A stretch of 58,017 nucleotides of DNA. It comes from an uncultured Collinsella sp. GTDB lineage: Bacteria > Actinomycetota > Coriobacteriia > Coriobacteriales > Coriobacteriaceae. Each line of letters begins with the position of its first letter. The stretch's first letter is position 1. Both the position numbers and the translations under genes were made by a program. Shown here one piece after another: positions 52,673 to 58,017 of this stretch. The notes beneath the pieces were generated by a model. That model worked only from the letters and a program-made list of their open reading frames with translations, had not been told where the DNA came from and did not search any database. The stretch is taken from the NCBI GenBank assembly GCA_902493895.1, contig CABUQW010000008.1, positions 1 through 58,017 of the forward strand, given 5' to 3'.

Positions 52673-53066
52673 CCCGTCCTCCTAATCCTAGAATCTCGTC
52701 GATTTCCGCCCTGTTCGCGAGGGCGTTGCGCTGGTGCCTCTTGAGTTCCGCGAGCTGCCCGGGCGTCTTGAGCGGCTGCGGCTCCTGCGGCGGCCGATGC
52801 TTCTTGTCGCTCAGCCCCCATGCGAGGCTCCTGAGCTGGTGCTCGATGCGCCAGAGCATGTACGTCTCCTCGCTCCATTTGAGCTCCGGGTACATGCGGC
52901 GCGCGCACCTCGACTCCCCCGGCAGCTGCTCCCACAGGAGGGCGGCGCGCCGGAGGTCGTCCGGTCCGCCCTCGAGCGGGAGGTCGATGCCGTAGTACTG
53001 GCGGAAATCCGCTACGACTTCTGCGCGGTGCCCTTCGAGCTCGAGGACGAATCCTGGGAGTTTTTT
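52662..53066 (-). CDS. Tail assembly chaperone, frameshift extension (T-like frame)
   Basis: This frame is open from the slippery site at 53060-53066 to the stop at 52662. It lacks a good start codon and ribosome site at its beginning; the first ATG (52895) lies well inside the conserved part. The frame translates into a domain with EVVADFRQYYGIDL and RAALLWEQLPGESR. These resemble the second half of siphophage tail chaperones (DUF5361-like), where the phrase DFxxYYGIDL is typical. I therefore read it as made only by -1 frameshifting from 53012-53305, yielding a fusion of about 214 residues. Confidence 0.82.
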   Translation of the reverse strand, partial: KKLPGFVLELEGHRAEVVADFRQYYGIDLPLEGGPDDLRRAALLWEQLPGESRCARRMYPELKWSEETYMLWRIEHQLRSLAWGLSDKKHRPPQEPQPLKTPGQLAELKRHQRNALANRAEIDEILGLGGRDGD

Positions 53067-53305
53067 GCCTTCGCCGCCTCGAATGCGGCCTGCATGAGCA
53101 CGCCCGTGGACTCGACGGAGCCGCCGAGGCGCTCCATGTACTCCTCGTCGCGGCCGGCGAAGACGCGCTCGAAGGCCTCGAACATGCCGCCCGGCTCGGT
53201 CTCGCTCTTAGCGAACTGCTTGTTGGTCTTGTAGCTGAGCAGCTCGTCGAGGTCGGCGGTGAACTCCCCGTCGATGCCGGGGATGGTGAACGTGAGCTCG
53301 GTCAT
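53012..53305 (-). CDS. Tail assembly chaperone (G-like)
   Basis: Helps coat the tape measure protein during tail assembly. The 97-residue zero-frame product is acidic (MTELTFTIPGIDGEF, then ELLSYKTNKQFAKSE) and ends in a low-complexity Ser/Lys tail after the frameshift site. It lies exactly between the major tail protein and the tape measure, the universal site of these genes. Its ATG overlaps the major tail protein stop. Confidence 0.85.
   Translation of the reverse strand: MTELTFTIPGIDGEFTADLDELLSYKTNKQFAKSETEPGGMFEAFERVFAGRDEEYMERLGGSVESTGVLMQAAFEAAKAKNSQDSSSSSKGTAQKS
53060..53066 (-). promoter_or_regulatory. Slippery heptamer for -1 frameshifting
   Basis: On the minus strand the sequence is A AAA AAC, in phase with the zero frame (codons GCA AAA AAC). 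This is an X XXY YYZ heptamer with the correct register to move ribosomes into the downstream -1 frame. Confidence 0.82.
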
Positions 53306-53907
53306 TACTTGCCCTCCGGGGTCTCGACGGCCTTGGCGGCAGCGGTCTCGGTGGACTGGATGTAGTCGTAGCAGGTGTTGCCGGCATCGTCCGTGAGGTA
53401 CTTGACCGTGAGGGCGCGCGCGGCGAGCTCGCCGACGGCGAGGGTGAGGTCGTCCAGCTCGGAGGACTGGGCGTTGGGGACGACCTTGCGCCAGCGTCGT
53501 CCGTCCTTGAGCACGAGCTCGAGCACGGCCGGCCACGTCTCGTCGGAGTTGCCGTTGTGCTTGACCGTGATCATGCCCTCCTCGTCCTTGACGTTGTCGG
53601 AGCCGTACATGACCTTGAGGGTGGCGGCCTTGATCTCGGCGAGCGTGAGCTGTGCGCTCTCGACGCGGGAGGTCTGCGGCGAGGCCATGAGGTCGCCGTT
53701 CATGTCCTTGATGTCCTCGGAGTCGGTGTCGAGCGTCTCGACGTATCCGTCCTCGCTAATGTAGCCGAGGCATTTCCACGCCTCGGGCAGCGCTGTCTTG
53801 TAGTCGGTCGGCAGCGCCGTTCCGGCGGGCGCAGTGAAGATGTAGCCGCCCTTTACTCCCTTGGCGCTGGAGACGTTGGCGACGTTGTTTTTGTTGCTTT
53901 CTGCCAT
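53305..53907 (-). CDS. Major tail protein
   Basis: Forms the tail tube by hexamer stacking. The 200-residue product contains GGYIFTAPAGTALPTDYKTALPEAWKCLGYISEDGY near the start, a pattern common to Gram-positive siphophage tail-tube proteins (a short linker, then LGYISEDGV-type phrase). The acidic DTDSEDIKDMNGD stretch follows. It lies between the tail terminator and chaperone genes and has AAGGAG before its ATG. Confidence 0.9.
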   Translation of the reverse strand: MAESNKNNVANVSSAKGVKGGYIFTAPAGTALPTDYKTALPEAWKCLGYISEDGYVETLDTDSEDIKDMNGDLMASPQTSRVESAQLTLAEIKAATLKVMYGSDNVKDEEGMITVKHNGNSDETWPAVLELVLKDGRRWRKVVPNAQSSELDDLTLAVGELAARALTVKYLTDDAGNTCYDYIQSTETAAAKAVETPEGK

Positions 53908-53916
53908 GATTGCTCC

Positions 53917-54258
53917 TTATTCGCAGATGGTCAGGTTGATGTTCGTCTGGTATCTGGGAGTCCCCGTGTCGGGGTCGTCCCATCGGTACGTGCCGTCGGG
54001 CACGGCCGAGAACACGTTCGGCTCGTCCTCGATAGCGGAGCACGCCCGCTCGACGGCCTCGGCGATCTCGCGTGCGCGCCTGCGGGTCTTCGCCCACGAC
54101 GTGGCGAGCACGCGCGGGGACTGGATGAACCGTGTCGCGCTCGTGGCGGCGAGGGTGACCTGGACGAACTCATCGGGTCTCTCGCGCGGAACGTCCGGCA
54201 CGCACTTGATGCCGGTCGCGTCCATGAGCCGCTTGGCGACCACCCTCTCGATGTCCAT
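53917..54258 (-). CDS. Tail terminator/tail completion protein
   Basis: Predicted to stop tail-tube growth and join tail to head. The 113-residue product begins DIERVVAKRLMDATGIKCVPDVP and has a mixed alpha-beta layout with a ...REIAEAVERACSAIED helix. It resembles lambda gpU or HK97 gp10/11-like completion proteins at low similarity. The assignment rests mainly on its place immediately before the major tail protein. Confidence 0.75.
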   Translation of the reverse strand: MDIERVVAKRLMDATGIKCVPDVPRERPDEFVQVTLAATSATRFIQSPRVLATSWAKTRRRAREIAEAVERACSAIEDEPNVFSAVPDGTYRWDDPDTGTPRYQTNINLTICE

Positions 54259-54548
54259 CAGTCACCTCCGAATGCCGATTGCAGTCGGTTATGCCTGCGC
54301 TCGCTCACGTTGGCGTGTTTGCTGTCCGTGTAGACGACGCGGCCCCTCGCAAGCGAGCCGCCTATGGTCGCGGTGCTGTAGCCGCTCTCGCCGTACTTCG
54401 GCGTGAACGTGGAGTTGCATGCGGCAGCGGCGGCGTTGGCCTTCTCGGTGAGCATGGCCTGCACGCCCCCGCCGTTCATGACCTCGGCGTATCCGCCGCG
54501 GTTCCAGCCCTTCCACTTGATCTTGACCTCGCACTTCGCCTTAGCCAT
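54258..54548 (-). CDS. HK97 gp10-like head-tail joining protein
   Basis: The 96-residue product is basic, opening KCEVKIKWKGWNRGGYAEVMNG with a helix of AMLTEKANAAAAACN and then a beta segment with GRVVYTDSKHANVSERRHN. The helix and following TDSKHA-type region fit the HK97 gp10 superfamily of neck proteins. It overlaps its upstream neighbour by eight bases and abuts the tail terminator. Confidence 0.78.
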   Translation of the reverse strand: MAKAKCEVKIKWKGWNRGGYAEVMNGGGVQAMLTEKANAAAAACNSTFTPKYGESGYSTATIGGSLARGRVVYTDSKHANVSERRHNRLQSAFGGD

Positions 54549-54882
54549 CGGTGCGGGTCACCTCGCAGGTGAGGTCCCAGGGGCCGGGCGTATTGGCCGC
54601 GGTGTATCGCTTGGGGTCGCCGACCACCTTGTAGTCGGTGCCGCGCACCGTGACCATCGCGTCCTTGAGGTCAACTTCCGCGCCCTTCGGGAAGCAGAGC
54701 GTGTAGGCGACCGTCACGCCGTTCGGGCGCGTCGAGTCGAGGTCGGCGGTCGCGCCGGGGCAGACCACGACGTTTTCGACCGCCGTCTCGGTCACCGTCT
54801 CGCCGGTAGGCTCGCCCAGCTCGTCGAACGACTGGGCCGCATTGCGCACGGTCACGGTCTCTCCTGATATGAGGCACATCAT
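54541..54882 (-). CDS. Head closure (stopper) protein
   Basis: Predicted to plug or cap the connector after DNA packaging, like SPP1 gp16. The 113-residue product is mostly beta-strand and contains RNAAQSFDELGEPTGE and a C-terminal DYKVVGDPKRYTAANTPGPWDL, a pattern typical of this class. It starts at 54882 with an ATGA overlap to the connector gene. The longer in-frame extension upstream has no family resemblance. Confidence 0.8.
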   Translation of the reverse strand: MMCLISGETVTVRNAAQSFDELGEPTGETVTETAVENVVVCPGATADLDSTRPNGVTVAYTLCFPKGAEVDLKDAMVTVRGTDYKVVGDPKRYTAANTPGPWDLTCEVTRTDG

Positions 54883-55274
54883 TCGGTCACCCCTCCCCTC
54901 TCCAGAGGCGTGAGCGACCCGAGCGCCTGACCGGTGAGGCCGAGGCGCCTGAGGTCGCTCTTCCCGAGGTACATCTCGCCGAGCGCCGAGCCGTAGGTCA
55001 CCGATGCGGTGTAGATTCCGGCCCCCTGGCTGTACTGCGTGGCACCGGCCATCGCGGACGGTGCCGAGAGCACGCGGTTGACGAGCAGGCAGCACACGGC
55101 GGGGGCGGCGCGGTCGAACGCCGGGCACGCCCCCTCGGTGTACTCGCCGATTCGGTCCTCGAATGCCGCGAGCATCAGGTCGGATGCGTCCTGCAGCAGC
55201 ACCTCGGTGCGCGCCGAGTCCGCGGGCTCGCCGTAGCGGGCCTTGTAGTCGTCCACGCTGGCGAGCGCGGCCAT
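54879..55274 (-). CDS. Head-tail connector protein (Gp6/Gp15-like)
   Basis: Forms the ring below the portal. The 131-residue product opens AALASVDDYKARYGEP and has LLQDASDLMLAAFEDR, the helical pattern of the HK97 gp6/SPP1 gp15 adaptor family. RAAPAVCCLLVNRVLSAPSAMAGATQYSQGAG then matches the conserved loop of actinobacterial phage versions. It is located just after capsid and the small fibre gene. Confidence 0.82.
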   Translation of the reverse strand: MAALASVDDYKARYGEPADSARTEVLLQDASDLMLAAFEDRIGEYTEGACPAFDRAAPAVCCLLVNRVLSAPSAMAGATQYSQGAGIYTASVTYGSALGEMYLGKSDLRRLGLTGQALGSLTPLERGGVTE

Positions 55275-55276
55275 GG

Positions 55277-55474
55277 CTACTCGGCCTCCATGATCCCGGC
55301 GTCGACGAGGGCCTGGACGACCTTCGCGACGGTCGGGCTTGTGCCGGGGTTGGCGACCTTCTTGGGCGCGACGAGCGGCTTGCCGTCGGGCGAGACGAGC
55401 GCCACGTGCTGCGGGAGGATGCTGGACGCCTTGTCCGCGTCCTCCACGATGAATTTCTGGACTAGCTGAGCCAT
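55277..55474 (-). CDS. Head fibre-like small protein
   Basis: The 65-residue product lies between capsid and connector genes. Its sequence KKVANPGTSPTVAKVVQALVDAGIMEAE resembles the N-terminal segment of phage head-fibre proteins, where a VKxLVxDFNxLLxxLxxAGLM pattern is typical. I placed the ATG at 55474, with GGGGGTACC upstream. It may be a decoration protein; the family match is modest. Confidence 0.65.
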   Translation of the reverse strand: MAQLVQKFIVEDADKASSILPQHVALVSPDGKPLVAPKKVANPGTSPTVAKVVQALVDAGIMEAE

Positions 55475-55485
55475 CTCGGTACCCC

Positions 55486-56373
55486 CTAGGCGCTCTTGAG
55501 GACGGCGAAGGCCTTGGGGTCGAGTACCGCGTATGCCAGGACGGCCTCGGTGCGGTAGGCGATCTGGTTGTAGCCCTTCAGGTCCTGACCGGTGTTGTCG
55601 GGGTCGCCGTACTCGATGACCTCGGCGGTGATGTCGCGGACCATGCCCCACTTGATGGCGGAGAAGTCGCCCATGATCGCGGAGACCTTGGTCGGGGTCT
55701 TGGCGAGACGGCCGTTCACGGTGCCGGACACGGAGGCGGGGATGCCGTCGAGGTTGCCCACGTTGAGGGACAGCGGCACCTCGGGGTACAGGCGCTGCCC
55801 GGTGGCGGGCACGCGCAGCTTGCGCAGCTCGGAGGCGAACTGGCGGCTCATGGCGATGCCGTTGATGCCGTAGTCGAGCAGGGCGTCGGAGAGGGAGTCG
55901 ATGTCGTCGACCGGGGAGTCGGTCTTGGCGACGCTGTGGACGTCCTTGTCAGCGGTCAGGGCGGTGTAGCCCGTGAGGCCGAGGCCGGTCTTGGGGTTGA
56001 TGGCGTGGTAGATGATGTAGTCGAGCGCGCGGCCCGCGGCGGCGGTCTGGTCGGCGATGATGTTGGAGATGATCTCCAGCTGGTTGTCCTCGTCGGCCCA
56101 CTTCAGCTCGTCGGAGACGCGCGTGGTCGTGACGATCTTGGCGCGCTTTGCGACCACGGGGTCGGTGGAGATCTCGGAGCCGGACTTCTTGCCGCCCTCG
56201 GCGACGACCTCGGCCTCTGCGGTCGGGTTGAACACGAGATAGGTCGTGTCGGCGAACTTCTGCGGCGTGCTGGGGCTCAGCGTTGCGATGGTGGAGGTGT
56301 CCTTCACCTTGCCGATGATGGTGGAGACCACGCTGGACGGCAGCTTGATTTTCTGGGTGTCGTTTGCAGCCAT
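55486..56373 (-). CDS. Major capsid protein (HK97-like fold)
   Basis: Builds the icosahedral head. The 295-residue product has the HK97-fold features: an N-arm, E-loop region VFNPTAEAEVVAEGGKKSGSE, spine helix LEIISNIIADQTAAAGRALDYIIYHAIN and the A-domain GINGIAMSRQFASELRKLR. The C-terminal NQIAYRTEAVLAYAVLDPKAFAVLKSA phrase is characteristic of this capsid group. It follows a separate scaffold gene. Confidence 0.94.
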   Translation of the reverse strand: MAANDTQKIKLPSSVVSTIIGKVKDTSTIATLSPSTPQKFADTTYLVFNPTAEAEVVAEGGKKSGSEISTDPVVAKRAKIVTTTRVSDELKWADEDNQLEIISNIIADQTAAAGRALDYIIYHAINPKTGLGLTGYTALTADKDVHSVAKTDSPVDDIDSLSDALLDYGINGIAMSRQFASELRKLRVPATGQRLYPEVPLSLNVGNLDGIPASVSGTVNGRLAKTPTKVSAIMGDFSAIKWGMVRDITAEVIEYGDPDNTGQDLKGYNQIAYRTEAVLAYAVLDPKAFAVLKSA

Positions 56374-56398
56374 TTCTGTGCCTTTCTTCGGGTTTGGC

Positions 56399-56857
56399 TT
56401 ACTTCAGGAGGCGCTTGGCGAAGTCTCGCAGCGCCTCGTCCCCGCCCTTGCCGCCCTTGTCGAAGCTGCCGGGCTTCTCCACTCGCGGCGCGGGCTTTGT
56501 CTTGAATGCGGCGAGCATCTTGTCGCACCATGCGGCCATGCTCTCCTCGTCCTCGCCGACGATGAGGTCCGCGGGGACTCCCTTCTCCTGCGCGACCTTG
56601 GCGGCGGTCTTGGCTCGCGCCTCGGCCTTCTCCTTGGCGTCGAGTCGCTTCTCGAGCTCCGCGACCTTCTCGTCGGCGGTCTTCTTCGCCTGGTTGGCCT
56701 CGTCGAGTGCGCTCGCCGCGCCCTTGTTGGCCTTGGCCTGCTTCTCCCACTTGCGGGAGTGCGCCTTCTCGGCCTCGTAGAGCGCCTTGTAGTCGGGCTC
56801 CTCGCCCCCGGTCGGCTCCGTACCGCCCGTGGGCTCCGTGTTGGTCTCTACTGCCAT
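56399..56857 (-). CDS. Capsid scaffolding protein
   Basis: Assists capsid assembly and is removed before packaging. The 152-residue product is acidic at its start (NTEPTGGTEPTGGEEPDYK), then forms a long charged coiled coil. The ending GDEALRDFAKRLLK is typical of DUF4355-like scaffold proteins. It lies 25 bases upstream of the major capsid gene, the usual location. Confidence 0.88.
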   Translation of the reverse strand: MAVETNTEPTGGTEPTGGEEPDYKALYEAEKAHSRKWEKQAKANKGAASALDEANQAKKTADEKVAELEKRLDAKEKAEARAKTAAKVAQEKGVPADLIVGEDEESMAAWCDKMLAAFKTKPAPRVEKPGSFDKGGKGGDEALRDFAKRLLK

Positions 56858-56875
56858 GTCGCGTCCTTTCCCGGA

Positions 56876-56941
56876 CCGTGCGGCCCGTCGGGCCAGCCGT
56901 GCGGCCGAGCCCCTTAGATGTGCGTTTCGGGCCGTGCGGCC
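56876..56941. repeat. Three GC-rich direct repeats before the scaffold gene
   Basis: The 10-mer CCGTGCGGCC (plus strand) occurs at 56876, 56897 and 56932, each inside a partly palindromic context. The region between the terminator and scaffold start has no larger gene; one 28-codon frame exists there without a ribosome site. Confidence 0.6.
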
Positions 56942-57001
56942 CTGTCGCGCGGCAGTGTCCTACGGGCGTGAGATTTGGCCTGTTTGGCGTTTTTCGGCAT
57001 G

Positions 57002-57023
57002 AAAAAAGCCGCCCGTGGGCGGC
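57002..57023 (-). terminator. Intrinsic terminator downstream of the MuF-like gene
   Basis: A 7-bp perfect GC stem (57008-57014 with 57017-57023) followed on the minus strand by six T, about 65 bases after the MuF-like gene. It separates that gene from scaffold and capsid. Confidence 0.75.
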
Positions 57024-57030
57024 CATGCGG

Positions 57031-57097
57031 TATGATGAGGTTAGGCGGAAGCTGTTTGACTCACCTATTGAGACATGCAGCTCCCGCCTATTTTTTT
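57031..57097 (+). ncRNA. Possible small plus-strand hairpin RNA or terminator
   Basis: On the plus strand TATGAT (57031-57036) is followed by a 12-bp hairpin with one mismatch (57043-57054 with 57078-57089) and seven T. The loop contains a further short CTCA/TGAG pair. It could be a compact promoter-hairpin-terminator unit or simply a terminator facing against the phage operon. No -35 element is apparent. Confidence 0.4.
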
Positions 57098-58017
57098 ATC
57101 GTTTGGAGCGACCCGTCGTGCCAAAGCATCCGCACCTCAGAGATTCCATACCTCCTCATGTACTTGCGTATCCACGCTTCGGCTTGGCTGTCGGTGACCG
57201 ACTTGTTCTCGCTGACGTCGAAGACGGCGAACCGCACTCCGCTCTTGTTGGCCACGGACTTCATGTGCGACTTGAACGTGTTCTCCGATTTCGACGTGTA
57301 AACGGTCTTGATTTCGATGCCCGTGGACAGGTCGGCGCGGCTTACGGTCGTTTTTCCCTGTGCGTTCTCGCTCTTCAGGTGCACCTCGTCTTCCCAGAAC
57401 TCGGTCTTGTAGCCCAGTGCCGCCAGCTTCTCTGCGGTTCTCCTCTCTCCGGGGTCTACCCTCCACCTCTTTACCTTGTCGCGCCTCACCGCATCGTCCG
57501 TGAACGTTATGCCCTTATGCTCGCCGCCCGCGTACCAAGACGGGTCGCGTAGCTCTATCTCGGATGCGACGCGGTTGTTGAGGTAGGCGGTGTACGCCTT
57601 CCCCTCCTTGTTGCCGTGGCGCCTCACGAGCGCTTCGCGTTCGTCCTCCGGCATTGCGTACCAGTCGGAGGCGATGCCGTCGCGGCCTCCGAGCGCGGCC
57701 AGGCAGTCGTTATACCTCTCGTACATCCCGTCGGGGTCGTATCCCTTGACTGTGGTCACCCCGTCGAAGCCGGGAACGATTCGGCAGTCGCAGTGCGCGT
57801 GCGAGTGTTCGGCCGCCTCCTCGGTCTTGGCGTAGAAGCCGAACGACGCGAGCATGAGGCAGAACCCGCACGTCTCGCCACGGGGAACGCGGGCGTACCA
57901 CGGCTTTGCCGGGTCTTTGCACGCGTTGTGGGCGATGCACCTGTTGGCGGCGCGCCTGATCTCCTCGTCGACCCTCGTGACGCACCGCGAGACGAACACC
58001 TCGGGGGCGCCCTCGAC
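57088..58017 (-). CDS. MuF-like head protein with C-terminal nuclease-like domain (5' end beyond window)
   Basis: The frame is open through the right edge, so the N-terminus is missing; 309 residues are seen. The first part has the MuF minor-head signature with VPRGETCGFCLMLASFGFYAK and HSHAHCDCRIVPGF. From about 175 residues before the end there is a separate domain: ERRTAEKLAALGYKTEFWEDE, then ADLSTGIEIKTVY with a D...ExK arrangement of PD-(D/E)xK-type nucleases. SGVRFAVFDVSENKSVTDSQAE follows. Such domains are known as polymorphic toxin tips on MuF proteins. The role in this phage is inferred. Confidence 0.82.
   Translation of the reverse strand, partial: VEGAPEVFVSRCVTRVDEEIRRAANRCIAHNACKDPAKPWYARVPRGETCGFCLMLASFGFYAKTEEAAEHSHAHCDCRIVPGFDGVTTVKGYDPDGMYERYNDCLAALGGRDGIASDWYAMPEDEREALVRRHGNKEGKAYTAYLNNRVASEIELRDPSWYAGGEHKGITFTDDAVRRDKVKRWRVDPGERRTAEKLAALGYKTEFWEDEVHLKSENAQGKTTVSRADLSTGIEIKTVYTSKSENTFKSHMKSVANKSGVRFAVFDVSENKSVTDSQAEAWIRKYMRRYGISEVRMLWHDGSLQTIKK

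Larger units (their letters stand above)
39873..58017 (-). mobile_element. Siphovirus-type prophage, late region (partial)
   Basis: A contiguous minus-strand run of head, head-tail, tail, diversity and lysis genes, with overlapping stops and starts throughout, in the classic late-operon order of long-tailed phages. It ends at a strong terminator at 39873-39902 next to chromosomal genes. The portal, terminase, integrase, repressor and replication genes must lie beyond the right edge. The exact host junction is between about 39,761 and 39,872; no duplicated attachment core can be seen because the other end is missing. The tape measure of 823 residues predicts a tail of roughly 120 nm by the usual residue-to-length rule. 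Confidence 0.92.

Noticed and set aside
52662..52895. Independent small gene after the tail chaperone
   Set aside because: Its ATG falls inside the conserved domain that is continuous with the frame entered by the slippery site.
1..58017. CRISPR arrays, insertion sequences, rRNA or tRNA genes
   Set aside because: No regularly spaced repeats, transposase motifs or RNA gene signatures were found by reading.

Overview
The window reads as a bacterial chromosome of moderately high GC joined to the right half of an integrated tailed phage. Gene order and protein character (ppdK beside its regulatory kinase/phosphorylase, split glyQ/glyS, radical SAM pair next to rplU/rpmA/obg, alanine/glutamate-rich tails on ribosomal proteins) suggest a gut actinobacterium of the class Coriobacteriia, most likely Collinsella or a close relative. 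This is inferred from proteins alone; no database was consulted.

Positions 1 to about 39,700 are ordinary housekeeping chromosome, nearly all on the minus strand. In transcription order, reading leftward, the blocks are: a cation P-type ATPase and a zinc-ribbon membrane protein; a peptidyl-prolyl isomerase and TPR protein; the rod-shape and elongasome cluster mreB-mreC-mreD-mrdA-rodA; a DUF697-like protein and two radical SAM genes; rplU-rpmA-obgE-nadD-yqeK-rsfS; rpsP-KH-rimM-trmD-lepB; glyQ-glyS-ppdK regulator; ppdK; rplS; rnhB; yraN-comM-dprA-trmFO-xerC; and rpsB-tsf-pyrH. The only clear plus-strand gene is dinB (DNA polymerase IV).

Positions about 39,870 to 58,017 are the late region of a siphovirus-type prophage, all on the minus strand and running off the right edge. 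In transcription order it carries a MuF-like head protein with a nuclease-like C-terminal domain, scaffold, major capsid, head-tail connectors, major tail protein, tail-assembly chaperones joined by a likely -1 frameshift, tape measure, distal tail, tail-tip and baseplate proteins. These are followed by a diversity-generating retroelement, then XkdX, holin, endolysin and a micro membrane protein ending at a strong terminator. The phage integrase and early genes are not in the window.

The standout is the complete diversity-generating retroelement at 42,428-45,510: a variable tail protein, an Avd accessory protein, a template repeat and a reverse transcriptase, in that order. The 123-bp template and variable repeats differ at 14 positions, and every difference lies at an adenine of the template's coding strand. 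This is the signature of adenine-directed mutagenic retrohoming aimed at a presumed receptor-binding protein. Other points of note are the frameshift heptamer in the tail chaperone gene, the toxin-like domain fused to the head protein, and an unexplained plus-strand hairpin with a T-run just past that gene.
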